The position numbers were made by a program, and so were the translations under genes. Below, piece by piece: positions 1-11,955 of a DNA stretch of 64,000 nucleotides. This DNA is from Volvariella volvacea V23 (Eukaryota; Basidiomycota; Agaricomycetes; Agaricales; Pluteaceae). The first letter of the stretch is position 1, and every line of letters starts with the position of its first letter. The stretch spans positions 207,145-271,144 of the forward strand of contig KB722756.1 of NCBI GenBank assembly GCA_000349905.1. The letters are read 5' to 3'. The notes beneath the pieces were generated by a model. That model did not search any database and was not told where the DNA came from. It worked only from the letters and a program-made list of their open reading frames with translations.

Positions 1-571
1 CTTACATCAGTATAGTAAGCCAATATGGTGTAGTGGTCATGTATGCAGATTCTATCAATGGAACCTCTCAAGGTTGTGGCTTCAAATTCAGCAGAGTGCA
101 AAATGTGTATGTAGTTTTTCTTTTGGGTGTGCTAAGTTGCTAGATGGGGCAATGCATTTTCATGACTCCCACAGCTCAAATAAATTAATAATGTTAACAA
201 TAATTAATACAGCTATTATAGACTGAAATTGAAATATAAAAATTATATTTGTTAGTATGCCCTTATGATTGTTCTAATTATAAAAGGGTATATAATGCAT
301 AATAATAGGTTTATAATTCTGGGCATGGTTTACTGATGAGAAAAATATTTCTAGAACCTCTTCTAAGGCTTCTTTTTCAAAGCTTTCTTTTATAGATAAT
401 ACCTATCACTCTACTCTATATTATTTCCAAGTTTCCAAACTTTTTGTTACTATCAAAGAGATACAATTCTAATTTCAATACTTAGAAAATACTTAGTCTG
501 ATCTTAATTATTATTTCATGATGCATTTTTATACTAAACAGTTAAAGTTGACCCTATATATACATGTCATG
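1..571. other. AT-rich stretch without gene
   Basis: This stretch is strongly A/T-rich, with many short A and T runs, and has no open frame of useful length on either strand. I see no gene, tRNA or clear transposon end. It adjoins a decayed gene fragment, so it is probably old non-coding or relic DNA. Confidence 0.5.
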
Positions 572-757
572 CATGACAGCTAGATTAGTGGTGCCAACAG
601 GGGTGTTGACTTCTGGGCAAGAGGGAAGAAGATAGTAGGCAGAAGGCGATGGAGAAAAGAGGTGGAAGCCAGTACATGGAACTCTATGTCGACGTCAGCA
701 TTAGATGTGGAATTTGGTGAATGGTTTTGTGTCATGGAGAATGGTTATATTGATTAG
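572..757 (+). pseudogene. Fragment of an F-box-like gene (C-terminal end)
   Basis: Translated from about 572, this matches the C-terminal part of the broken gene at 1553-2613 almost residue for residue. Shared pieces include KKIVGRRRW against EKIVKRRRW, SALDVEFGEWF against SELDVEFGKWF, and MENGYID against MEKDYID. The match ends at the stop codon 755-757. A conserved Trp codon has become TAG at 581-583, and nothing upstream resembles the rest of the gene. It is therefore a truncated, inactivated second copy. The relationship is read directly from the two sequences. The F-box-like assignment comes from the longer copy. Confidence 0.75.
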
Positions 758-1552
758 CATTTCTGATGATTGGCTATCAGTAGAACATTTTGGAGTTTGT
801 ATCTTCATTTAAAGCAATGTACCAAATACACATACAACATATAAATCGAGAGAGAATGAGAGTCTTAATCTTTATTACAATCAGGAGATTTGGGCTGCGC
901 GGTCACTGAGTAGCAATGACCTGGAGGAAAAATAGATTCCAAGCCAAGGGGAAATGCAAAAAGATAGGTGGTCTAGTCCCATGATAGTGTATTTGGGCGC
1001 TGTTTAGTTAGAGGTGTGAGGTGGGCTAGATTTCTCAGAGAGGGTAGAATGTAGACCTACTAGTTAAGTAGGAATCGCTGTGGGCGGCGTAGTCACTCAA
1101 TTGGATGGGACTACACTCTGTTCTTGGTAGCTATGAGAGCTACGAAAACAGAGTGAGCGTAAACGGTAAAAAGACTGGTGTGACGTGACTGAGGGAATTC
1201 GTGACGAGGCAGCCAAGACTTGATTGTCCAACAGAGAAAAGGAATAGCACCTGCCATATCCACCGTTTGGGATATAGGAATAAAATCGAGGAGATGGTCT
1301 AGCTCTGTGGTCTTCAGCAGAAAATATTATCTTGAATTCATAGCCGCCAATATATGAGGTAGGGCTTCAGTAGAGTTCTGTTACAACCACACCCTGACGA
1401 GCTTTGAAATTGCCTGATGGAGCTGGCGTTGTACCACAGCCACACATTTTCCTGACTTGTCACCCTAGGCCTGAAAGCCGTGCTTTATATTGCGCCTACT
1501 TCGAGGCATTTATGTACTCCCCCCCCCTCCTTTACACTTTTGCTTGAGCGAC
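758..1552. other. Non-coding stretch
   Basis: No supported gene. Apart from the hairpin at 1116-1153 there is nothing recognisable. The proximal promoter of the following pseudogene would have been here. Confidence 0.4.
1116..1153. repeat. Short inverted repeat (hairpin)
   Basis: CTCTGTT at 1116 pairs with AACAGAG ending at 1153. Inside it GTAGCT pairs with AGCTAC around a 5-nt loop. It lies in non-coding DNA between the gene fragment and the pseudogene. It could be a small transposon relic or chance; no function can be assigned. Confidence 0.4.
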
Positions 1553-2613
1553 ATGGGCCACGATGGCATCCAACATAGGGGTTCGCGTACTGAGCCACGA
1601 CTCCCACAAGACCTGGAACGAATCGTATTTGAATTAGCAGCCAGGAATAGCAGGAGGGCTCTACCTCAGTTAATGCTCGTTGCTCGTCGAGTACGAGCTT
1701 GGTGAGTACCTACCATAATCACCCGGCCAAACTGACACTATCTGTCTAGGTTGGAGCCCGTACTATACGAGATCGTGGTCCTGCAGAGGGTGTTCCCCCA
1801 GAATTACTTCCGAGACCCACGTCTCATTCGTTTATGACTATCCATACCTCCCAGCTGGTCAACAAAGACACCACGTCAAGCACCTCTTGATAGACGAGCG
1901 CCCTAGCGCAAAGCCGGGTTGGGAAGGCTTTGTTCCCAATTGCGTCAACATCCAAGATCTCGCGGTCTTGAGTGCGGGAGAGTTACCATTTACAGCACTT
2001 GCTGATTTGACGTCGATAATTTACTCTCCGCTTCGCTCAGTATCCTCGCGAGGACTGCTACGCCTAACTATCCACTTCTCAGACCTGTTCCCCGAGGGCC
2101 CTATCGACTTCAATCATGACATCTTTAAGGATCTTACCCATCTGCGGGTAATGAACTTCCTGTACGATTCCAGTGAATAGGTGGATGGGAATAATTACGC
2201 ATGTCTAAAGAACTTGCGGTGCCTGGCGTTTTGCTGTGGGGGTCGTGCTATGACGGCACCAATTGTTTTGATAAAGTGCCTCGAAGAGTGCGAAAGCTTG
2301 GACTTGGTTGTTTTATATTGTGCGGAAGGTATGCTGGGATCATTACCCACAAGACGAAAAGTGGGACTTGGAAGAGGATAGGGTGGTTCTTGGAACACAA
2401 GTATGGTGCAACTGGTATGATAGTTGGATCAAAGGTGCTGATGGGGGCATCGACCTGTGGAATAGAGGGGAAAAGATTGTCAAGAGGAGGAGATGGAGAA
2501 GGCAGGCAGAGAGAAGTAGATGGGATCCGATGTCCTCATCGGAGTTAGATGTAGAATTTGGGAAGTGGTTTAGCGCCATGGAGAAGGATTATATAGACGG
2601 CGTTGCGGCATAA
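1553..2613 (+). pseudogene. Broken F-box-like protein gene
   Basis: The start MGHDG is followed by LPQDLERIVFELAAR and LMLVARRVRAW. This is the N-terminal signature of a large Agaricomycete family of F-box-like proteins. An intron at 1702-1749 (GTGAGT to TAG) joins RAW to LEPVLYEIVVL in frame. After that the frame is lost near 1830. It resumes as HHVKHLLIDERP, meets an in-frame TAG at 2178-2180, and shifts again near 2335 before the C-terminal part ending at 2613. All segments belong to one ancestral protein but no single frame joins them. A truncated copy of its C-terminus lies at 572-757. Without transcripts I cannot exclude sequencing errors, but three independent lesions favour a pseudogene. 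Confidence 0.7.
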
Positions 2614-2799
2614 GAAGACGATACGTATCTCGCTAGCAATTGTACAGAGCGTACTTGTGGACACGCAGCTTGATTTATTGAGAATAATTCTTTGGTGAAG
2701 CAGCATAGTAGATTGAATATATGCACAACATAGAAACCGATCCGCACTTAAAGTAACCAGAAGTTTCGACTTGTCACTAATAAAGGGATTAATTATCAC

Positions 2800-4442
2800 C
2801 TAGACAACGTATCTCCTGACAACAGAATCGTCTCCCACCATCCAAACATCCCTTCCTCTGACCTTAACATGCCTAACAGCATCGCAATCTGGTCCAATAA
2901 ATTCCGCAATAACACCTGGCCCTTGTGGAACGACACTCGCATGATATGGCAACCCATCATTTGCGGCAATCGCTAGCCCAATGTGTTGTTCAGTTTGGTT
3001 GGTAGGCGGTGATGTCGGGAGTTGTGGCAATAAGAAAGCTAGGTCTTCAATCCCGGCTTCATTGCGCTTGAACGACGTAAGTGGTTGATCCAGGAAACGA
3101 GTATCGTATAATTTCACCACGCCAGCTGATGAGGCCGTCGCAAGCAGATGATGTGAGGGATCATGCGCGATCGCCGTGATCGAACCCCGACTTGTTGGTC
3201 CTTCATCCGTTGCCCCGCTTCCACTCAATAGAGCAGAAGGGGACTTGAAAACTGTCTGCTTCGAACCCAAGTCGAACACCTGCAGTGTTCCATTCTGTAG
3301 GCCACAATAAACCAGTTTGGTTTGGGCGTCGCCTACCTCTCTTTCATCTCGCTGGGATTGGCTGTTCTCATCAGATGGTGAGGTGAGCTGGTTGTCTCCG
3401 TGAGGAGGTAAGGGAACCCTATCACCGAGTGTGCTTGATGTGATAGGCATAAAGGCGTGTAGAGTCGATATGATAGAACCAGAGGGGACATCCCATAACT
3501 TCACAGTTTGGTCCAGGGAGGTTGAGAGTATGTTTCGTCCCCTTCCTACTATTCCGGTAGAGGAAATCGGTCGGTTATGTCCTCTATATACTCGCGCAGG
3601 ATAAATACGAGCACCAATAGCGTTGGGGTCCGCCGAAGCGTCGGGCAGGTCAGCAGGCAGGATTGCCAGAGAGAAATCTGCGCTTGCTGATAGAACGACG
3701 CGAGAGGAGGGGAAAAACCGCAGGGAGGAGATATTGCTTGCATGAGGCTTTGAATACCTCCTTGACTTTGAGCTGATAGTAATGTCATTTGGACGTGGGG
3801 GAATAATTGAAGACCGGTCCCCTAAAGAGGAGATATCTGTGATCTTCGGTGGCAGGGAGTTTGTGGTATAAAGAAGAACAGAGCCATCTAGGAAGCCGGT
3901 AGCAAATTGAGAGCCATCTGGTGAGACATCAAATGCAGTGACCTGATGAGGCTGGGTGGAGCATAAAGCCCGATAAGGTCAAGGAGGGGTGAAGATATCA
4001 AGGAATTTACTTACACGTTGGGGGTTGGACCGTTCCTGATCCCTATACTCTTGTGCAGGTGTGTAGACCTTCGCGCCCTGAATTCCAAGGGATTCACAGG
4101 ATATTGCATAGAGCTAATCACAATAACCATTATTTAGGGATGTCCTCAATCTCTCGTGAGTACAAGAAAGCAGAGTACTGATGAGACAATGCATACCCCG
4201 TCTGCTTCAGGCTTTATGTTGACAGTTCTACCCTCTGTCTCCCCCTCCATAGTTACATTGATAAGATTTCTATTGAGCTCATTCAACTCGACTCGAGCTT
4301 TGGCATGAACTGAGCTCTCTCCGGATTTGTAGCAGGAAATCCAGAAACGATCGGACGGGATAAGTCCCTCATGCACATCACGGAGGACCTCTGGAAAGCT
4401 TGGCTGGATAGTGGCTATAGGTAGGATTATGGGGGAGGGCAT
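2800..4442 (-). CDS. PAAF1: Proteasomal ATPase-associated factor 1 (PAAF1/Rpn14-like), WD40 protein
   Basis: Exons on the minus strand: 4197-4442, 4015-4113, 2800-3951 (498 aa, all junctions in phase 0, GT-AG). The protein has an N-terminal non-repeat part of about 115 residues, then WD40 repeats. The diagnostic stretch is YRGHNRPISS followed by GIVGRGRNIL and DQTVKLWD, which closely resembles the PAAF1/Rpn14 family. Further blades include FDVSPDGSQFATG and HDPSHHLLATASSAG. Family knowledge: PAAF1/Rpn14 binds the 19S ATPases, chiefly Rpt6, and acts as an assembly chaperone for the proteasome base in the cytosol and nucleus. Length fits, since animal PAAF1 is about 390 aa and fungal forms have linker insertions such as the one near VPLPPHGDNQ. 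The next gene upstream on the same strand ends 226 bp away. The start is the first ATG of the conserved frame. Confidence 0.85.
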
Positions 4443-4668
4443 GTCGTGGTGCTACCTGAGGAGATTGTGTGTCCGTGATCCTCAGCGGCAAAAGATGATG
4501 ACGTATTTGGTTCGCAGTCCTTTGCCAAAGCAGGTGGGTACAAGTTAGTCTCTCTTAACACAAACACAAATACAGGAAGGAATGTTATACTACGGATCCA
4601 CAGACAGAAGAGAAAGAAGGGTACAACACGCAGGAACAAGAAAGTGCACCACGGGAGGACAATCACCC

Positions 4669-6266
4669 CTAGTATAGCAAGACAGTTAAAAGGGAAGGAA
4701 TAATTCGCTGAATGGTGAGTGTCATAATAATGCCCAAAATGAATGCCACCGCCCTCCCAAAGTCTTCGTTAGAAGATTTGGCGTATGCTGAAGTCGGTGA
4801 GTTAGTTATGAAGTACGAGTGCCATGACGGTCGATGTGGGGATTGGATGAAACCAAGTGGCCCTGTTGCAGTAGTACTAGATGACGGCATGAGAGATGGA
4901 GGTGAAGAAGCATCGCGCGAAATAGGCCCATTTGCTGGTGATTCCTCGGTTGGGGCCATAGGCAACGCACGGCGGTTGACTGTGACACGAAGACGATCGT
5001 CAATCCGCGTAGTTCTTCCCTGTACTAGACTGGTGGCAGGATTATAGTCCGGGAATGGTACCCCAGACGCATGCGCCGTTAGCATCGCGGGAAGCCCGTT
5101 GAAGCTTCTTAGATTCTTCTCTTGCCAAAACGATTTAAGGCCACCTTCTGGTAATGATGCCGCGTCAAAATCACCAGCACCACGATCACTATGAGCTTGA
5201 GTCGAGGTCCGAGAACCATCAGGTGCTCCACCCGTTCCAGCACTTGCCGCAGCCGCCCGATCGATGATTTCCTTCTTGATCGCCCATTCATGCAATTGGC
5301 TCCTGTACCCTTGAAAGGCGAATAGCGGAACAGCGTACCCACAATTCTATACGTGAAATAAGGGACAACAGCAAGGTAAGAATGGAGAGTTTGGGAGTTG
5401 GAGAGATCGATAAATCAAGGTGAGGTGCATCAAGGGACACATGGGAGCCGCCGGGAGTAGCGGAAAAAGGAATCAAAGAACCCAAGCCGAAGAGCTTAAA
5501 CCCAAGATCCACGCACGGGGTTCCCAAACGTGGAAGCAATGCGGGGAGGGGCATGGAAGGGGAAGCCTAAGACTCACGGTGCCAACTTTGAATACGTCGA
5601 TGACGATCGCAGCTCGTGATCCCGGTTGTCGCTTCTCCTGCGGGATCAGTTCATTATACTCTGGTGTGCCAAACTCGTGCACAGTGCCTACACCCAATTG
5701 AAAGGAATGAAGGAATTCGTCAATACACCGCAAGTGAGTAGAAAATGGAACCATCCGACGGCATCATCCGTAATCCCGTATAAATGAAAGGGCTATGAAT
5801 TTGTACTTGTACGCTCTGGAACGGTGTGTTCAATGGGTGGAAAGAGCGACTCACCCTTGCCATAAAGCCTCGCAATCTTTGGTGGCCCCTCATATGCATT
5901 GAACAAGATTGTGATACGCCGGTTCTCCCGAAGGTGTGCGGTGGTCTCCATTCCTGAACCGATCAAATGAGTACAAGAATGGAGGAACGGGTGCTGCTCT
6001 GCCACACGACTAGCACGCGCATCCAGGGCGGAGTATGCTCATCTCCAAAGGGAATAGGTGAGTCGTTATTGGGACTTACCACTTCCCGTCAAATCTTCAT
6101 ACCATACTTTCCTCGAGTTTACTATATGGAACGTGCCTTGAAATCCTTTGGGCGATATATTCACCATGCCATCCTCGCCAAGAGGGGCTGTGGCAACCCA
6201 GAACACGCGTTGCGCTTCTATCCATGTCGCCAGAGAACTAGAAATCTCGTCGAAGAATTGGCCCAT
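4669..6266 (-). CDS. Pyridoxamine 5'-phosphate oxidase-like (FMN-binding split-barrel) protein with C-terminal membrane segment
   Basis: Exons 6080-6266, 5855-5953, 5578-5687, 4669-5346 give 357 aa, with GT-AG introns and consistent phases. The first 145 or so residues form a PNPOx-like domain: FWVATAPLGEDG, NISPKGFQGTFH, KVWYEDLTGSG, ITILFNAYEGPPKI, EKRQPGSRAAIV, then CGYAVPLFAFQGYR. Family knowledge: fungal proteins of this class are putative FMN-dependent oxidoreductases, and few have a measured substrate. The C-terminal 200 residues are Ser/Pro-rich and low in complexity. They end in one hydrophobic helix (VAFILGIIMTLTIQRIIPS), suggesting a tail-anchored membrane protein. The fold assignment is firm. 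Catalytic activity and membrane location are inferred. Confidence 0.85.
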
Positions 6267-7494
6267 GATAGAGACCCAAAGGAAGAATGGAGAGTATCGC
6301 TATCAAATTGCGACTTTTAAGTTGTCAGGACTGAATTTTATGTCATCACCCTTCCTAAGAAACTAAATGCTGAAAGCTTACGATAGAAAGAATGTAGGAA
6401 ATGTAAGACGGGAAAGGGAAAGCTTGAAGATTTGACTCCATCAGGGATGGTCGTGTAAATACCCCTGCACACAGAACGGATCTTACATTTGAACATGCAT
6501 CGACTTGGCAAAAATCCTATGACGCATAACAGCGAAGGCATAATTGATGCATGAAGGAACAGCAAAAACGCGCAGAGAAGCCATTCAACCTGAAACAACT
6601 CGCATTGCTGCAGCGCTGACTTGCCACATTGCAGACTTCATCCTCCATATACGGCTGCAGGATAAGCCCAAAATAGGCGGTTGTTGTAGGGTTCTTATAA
6701 CTAGATCCCGTAACTGTGCGAGAGACGCAAATTGAGAGTTCTATGTGCTGTGGGGATAATAGCGTCACTTACTTTCGCCATCGCATCCATGCGAAACAAA
6801 GTCTGGACCTCGCAATGGGATCCTATAGGGGTGAAGACTTGCAGTGAGAGGTTGCAAGCTATTCCCATGTCCAGGGTTCGATATTACATCCTGGAGTCCA
6901 GACTCTGTTATCCTGCCAAATGCAACCTTCCCTGCTGCGCCTAATTTCAGCACAATTAGGACAAAACAAGCCGAATTCGCAGGAGCATGTGTCGCCCGAA
7001 TCATCGAGTGTTTGACAACCACGCTAGTTCTCATATGCCATTGGTAGGCTATCACCTGAACAAGGTACCCTGTCCAGTTTCTAGGCATGTACGAATGGAT
7101 GTTGAGTTAGATTGGTAACTTCCTTCCCATTAAACGGTTTGCTGACTTCTACGCGTCACCGATCAGCTCTGCCGCCGGTCGGCTGTGTAGCTTGAAGGTT
7201 CTTCGATCATAAGGGGCCTTCATGAGACCCGTCACGATGCCTAATCTTGAGGCGCGTATAATGGGACAACCTTCGCATGAGGTATTCTTCCATCCCAAAG
7301 TAAATCAGCCAATGTGATTAGATTCGACCACGTACTAGTTCTCATTGTCCGACAAGTTCGGCATGCAGTTGCTTGATTCATCCTCAGAAGGCCAATAGAA
7401 TTGCAGCCAGCTGCCTTCCCGCCAGGCAGGTGATGTATCCTATTAATGCAGGGAATAACATATGCATCGCATCCAGCGTGCTCAGTGTCAAAAT
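6267..7494. other. Gene-poor stretch
   Basis: Minus-strand open stretches at 6765-7088 (107 codons) and 6517-6768 (83 codons) could in principle be joined by splicing. Neither shows a recognisable domain, signal peptide or family motif. I see no supported gene. The right part is the 3' flank of DNA2. Confidence 0.4.
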
Positions 7495-10400
7495 CTAGCT
7501 TCCCTCATTAACAAGATCCCTCAGAATCGGTTTACTGTCCAACAACTTCCCTGGCCCACCTAATCTACCTCCCTTCACCTTCTTCATCGGCGGTTCCTGT
7601 TCTTGATCGATTGGCGTATTCTCCGACTGTGCACTATCCTCAAAGGTCCTCTTAACCAGAGAAGCAGGCTGCACAAGACGTGGATGCGCGGTATCTGCTC
7701 CTGGTGGGAGTTTGAGTATCCAATTTTGGGTCTCCATAAGGGAGAAGAACCCCTCCAGCAAAGGTAGGTTGCGTAAAGTCTTTTGTGAGCCGAAGATAAC
7801 GAGCTTGGACCGTGCACGCGTGAAGGAGACGTTTATCCGACGCCAGTCTCTCAGCAGATCACCAACCTATAAGAGTAGAGGTATGTTATTGGCACAGTGC
7901 CCATCAAACTCTGAAGAACAAGATGAAGAACGCACCTGGCCAGCGTCATTCGAACGGACCATGGAGAAAATGATACAATCCTTATCTCTTCCTTGACTCT
8001 TATCAGCGGTGAGAATTTCGATACCCTGGCGAACTTGCAGAAGATGCGAAAGTAGCTTTACTTGCTGGCGATAAAGCGAAATGACACCAATCTGGCTCTC
8101 CTCAACACCACTCTTGACCAGAGCTTCTGCAAATTGATACACGAGCTGTGCTTCGACCTCATTTTGCACCAGGTCACCGACGCGTGAATCAAGAGCCGGA
8201 AGAGCGTCCGTATCTACGAAGACAGCTTTACAACTGCATATATTGCGTCAGTTGGCATTCAAACCCCCCAAGAATATGGATTACGCCATACCTTTCAGCC
8301 ATCAACTTGGTGAGCCAGCAACCACCGCTATGACACGTCAACTTTCCACCATGAAGTCCCGCCACAAACGACCGTTTCGGCAGAACCAAACTTCGTTTTG
8401 CGACTTCATCGTTCCCGCATCGAAGTCGACCGCTATAGATCAATTTATTGGACAGAAGCATAATATCCTCATTCATTCGGTATTGGTATGCCAAATCTAT
8501 CACCGCCGCGGGATGTGCGTCGGAAAGCCGCCGGAAGAGGGAGATGTCGAAGCCTCCTGCTCGAGCGGCATTGTTCTTAACCTATTTAATACGTCAATAC
8601 GATTCCTAGATCGGGACTAGACGAGGTACAAACCAATGGTGGCAGCTGGAAATGATCGCCGACGAGTATAAAGGTATCTGCATAACGAATTGGGCCGAGG
8701 CACGTAGGGAGTGTTATTTGAGAAGCTTCGTCGATGATGCAATAGTCAAATCTTCTACGACTGAAAAGAGCGCTATTCCCATATTCAGTTTCAGGTTGAC
8801 ATCTAGCGTTGCTTCAACACTTACTGATCAACGGATAGGCATGTTGTCGCGACTACAGGCGGGGACATTAGCTGCTGCTCTAATTGCTCTACGGTGGTCG
8901 CCATTCGCCGAACTGAGAGGGTGAATTTCCGGACGTTTGGGTGAATCTGAATAATCAAATCTATCAGGATGACCACGGCAACCGACACAATTCACATACC
9001 TTGTCTATATTCCCAAGTCGCAAGATGCCAAAGTCTGCGTCAAGCAGCTTGGCAAGAATGTTATCAACAGCCGAGTGGGTATATGACGTCAACAAAACCG
9101 TTTTCCCGAGTTGAACCAATACTTTAATGATAGCAGCAATCACGGTTGTCTTCCCTGTTCCAGGCATCCCCAGGACGAGCGCGTAATCATGTGCAGACAA
9201 GACTCTCTTCATCGCAAGTTGTTGGTTAGCATTGAGGTGTTGCGAATGACGAGCAATAGCCGGCTCGGACAACCGTTTTGTCAACACGTTTTCTTCAGAA
9301 AACTCTGGTTGCGCGAGGTCGACTATAAGCTCTAGGCGGCGCGTGTCCCCATCCACATAGAATAGTTGTGCAAGGTTATCACGAATTCTACCCATCCCAG
9401 CAGATAATTCATCCCGATCAATGCGGAAGATAACTTGTTCGCGTGTTTGTCCTTCCCGACGAGCGAGTTGGGCACGTATTTTAGTCAACGAAATTTCGTG
9501 ATCCACTCCTAGGATGACTTCTGCGGGAGTCAGGCCGACAATGTATCCCCTCGCAAGGGCGAGGAGACTGGGTTCCACAGACAGGGTGATAGCGTCTCCC
9601 AGACTCATCTGACCATTTAGCAGACTCGAAAAGCCGTCCCCTCCCACGCGAATAAACCGGTAAGTGAATTGGTGAATCCTCGAGTCACTACCCACAACGT
9701 GTTCCTGGGGGGCTGCCAAGTATGTCGTATCGAGTACCATATTCCCAAAGCACCGCCCATGGGCTTCCCTCTCAGCAGCTCCCATGGTCCACAGCTCCTT
9801 CTTAAACCTGTTGAGGTCAAGCTCCTCCAGCGAAATGAGTCGTTCCCAATGTCGGAAGAATTCGCTCTGGTGGTCCGTAAGATGGCCGGTGTGATGCGCA
9901 TATATCTGTGCAATCGGTGATGAATCGTCCTCAACACCCTCCACAGCCTAGAGAAGCGATTCAGTAGATGAAGTATTTGATAAAAGGACCAAAACCGACC
10001 CTTCGATATAGCATACACAAGGGAAGGCTATAGCAACGTTGGCAGATTCGCTCGTTGTCAATGGTAGGTGGTAAAAACGCTTCCTCGATGTCATCCGGAG
10101 TTGATCCTCGCTCAGGCTGCTGCCCGCGCATTCTCCGCATCATATATGCCGCCAACTCGTTCCTGGCATTAAACAAACCACGGATTTCGTTTCGCCCTCG
10201 GGGAACTCGTACGACATCTTCTTTGTGCGTATAGAAAAGCAAACCAGACGATACATCCACGGCGTATCGTTCAGACAAGAGGAGGGTATAGAGCATTGTT
10301 TGCGCTCGGTGCTCCATGGAACTAGACATCAGACCTGTTTTCAATTCCAGAGGCAAAGGTCCGGTTGTGGTCGTATGTTGTGGGTGTAACATGGTGAACG

Positions 10401-11757
10401 GTGTCGCAGGGCCTGGATCGGATATCACTCCATGAACAGTGGCATCTATCTTTCCTTTTAGACCATAGGTTGGGGACCAGATATCCTCTTCTACATCCAT
10501 TAATTCGGTAATAGCCAAAAGTGAAGGTTCATCGGAGGTCGAGCGGGTGTTTTGCAATACGGCAGTGGGCTGATGCGTGGTCAATGCGACGCTAAAAAAT
10601 TTTTTAGAGCACTTACTTTGGGAGAATTTGCGAGGTAACGCTCCGCAAAAGTATGAAGACCTTTGGATCGCGCCAGAACTTCTCGCTGTGTTTGATCAAC
10701 AGTGACACTATTCTTGACCAGCTCCACGAGGCTACCCTGAATTGACTCTTCTACCTTCTGCTCTAACCATTGCTGATCCCATTTGCCTTCTTGGAGGCAT
10801 GCTTGAACAACTTCATGAAGAATATTACCCCAGAGCATGGCTGGCGAAGTATCACTAGCCGCTCGAACAAGGGTACCCAAGATAGGTCTACGCCGACACT
10901 GTGCAGTCCTGGCAAGCGTTGTAGCCGTGAGGAGCAAATCTGGGTGAAGGATAAAACTATTTTGGGTTGCAGAAATTGTGATTGAAGATGTCGGAGAATT
11001 ATGCGATGACGAAGATGCGAGCTGCTGAAAGTCCCCCAGGACATTAATAGTATCACCTTGACGCAGCCCCTTGAGTCAGAGCCCCGCATAAAGACTAGTG
11101 ACGCTTACCAACGCGAACATCTGCAGAAGCCCAGTCATCTCGCAGGATAACTTGACGCCTCTCGTCGTTGTCCTCTACCCGAACGAGAAGCTCCTAAGTT
11201 GAATTGAGATCCCTGAGGCCCACAGCACCAATTCTACTAACCTTTGAGAAGTAATTACCACTAGGATGCCTAACCTGCTCTACAACACACCGTGTGCAGG
11301 TTTCTGGAGTAAAGGGCTTCATACTTGCAACTTGTTTGATGGCAGAGGGCTGTAATATTCAAGGATTTGATAGTCCGTCAATATTATTGGTGCATGACTT
11401 ACACACCTTGATTCGGTCGCTTTTCTGAGGGCTAAGTGGGTCAATGTCCAAGTCCCATTCATCTGCACCTTCAAGAAATGCTTCAACATCAACTTCTCCT
11501 GCACTGAAAGTGGTGGACCGATCAGGGCTGTTGCGACCAGAGGTTTGTTGTGATTGGGGAGGATCAACATTTTGTGGGGAGTTACGGGAAGCGGTGTGTC
11601 GCGGTTTCGGAGTGTCTTGGACTTCAAGGGCCTTCACCTTGGACATGCGTGGCGATGCATTGGGCGTAGGTATCGCGTCCCAGAACGAGTTGTCGAGATC
11701 GCCCAGGAGTTCTGACATGAACGAAGCTTCATCGGCCTCGCTATGGTGTAGTGGCAT
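7495..11757 (-). CDS. DNA2: DNA replication ATP-dependent helicase/nuclease DNA2
   Basis: Eleven exons: 11407-11757, 11242-11349, 11109-11193, 10617-11056, 10000-10569, 9000-9947, 8825-8946, 8634-8772, 8292-8581, 7936-8233, 7495-7866 (1240 aa). After a disordered N-terminus comes the RecB-type nuclease with its Fe-S cysteines: Cys in QCRRRP (about residue 235) and the trio in ICQRCYSLPLCMLY. Nuclease motifs are GNILHEVV, KGKIDATV and LPLELKTG. The superfamily 1B helicase follows: Walker A GMPGTGKTT (about 785), IIDEASQ, GDHFQLPPL, YQYRMNEDIM, TADKSQGRDKDC and WRRINVSFTRARSKL. Known role: trims long 5' flaps during Okazaki-fragment maturation and resects DNA ends, in nucleus and mitochondria. 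All signature residues are present. The gene is divergent from NUBPL, 198 bp away. Confidence 0.97.
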
Positions 11758-11955
11758 TACGATTGGAGCTGTGAGATAAAAGAAGGAAGTGTAGGATGAA
11801 CAAGGGTCGAGAGCGGTGGCGATTACATTACGATGAATGCATTTTGTTGGTCGCGTCCACGCCTTTCGCGGCCCCGTGACTATCGGCGCATACTGGATTT
11901 GTCAGCTGTGACACGAGCTGATCACATTTAGGCTACCGGGATCACCGGACCGGCC
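11758..11955. promoter_or_regulatory. Shared divergent promoter of DNA2 and NUBPL
   Basis: Only 198 bp separate the DNA2 start (minus strand) from the NUBPL start (plus strand), so both promoters must lie here or overlap. I see no clear TATA box. Co-regulation is an inference from spacing only. Confidence 0.5.

Noticed and set aside
4427..4666. Hydrophobic 79-codon minus-strand frame between PAAF1 and the PNPOx-like gene
   Set aside because: It overlaps the start region of PAAF1 and has no conserved feature; its hydrophobicity reflects T-rich UTR sequence.
6765..7088. 107-codon minus-strand open frame as a gene
   Set aside because: No domain, no signal peptide, no convincing exon partner, and no conserved pattern recognised.
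10585..10616. A T-TTT-TTA slippery heptamer in frame in DNA2, which would allow -1 frameshifting into the next open frame
   Set aside because: A 47-nt GT-AG intron (10570-10616) joins SPK to PTAVLQNTRS in phase and gives the expected family sequence. The heptamer lies inside that intron.
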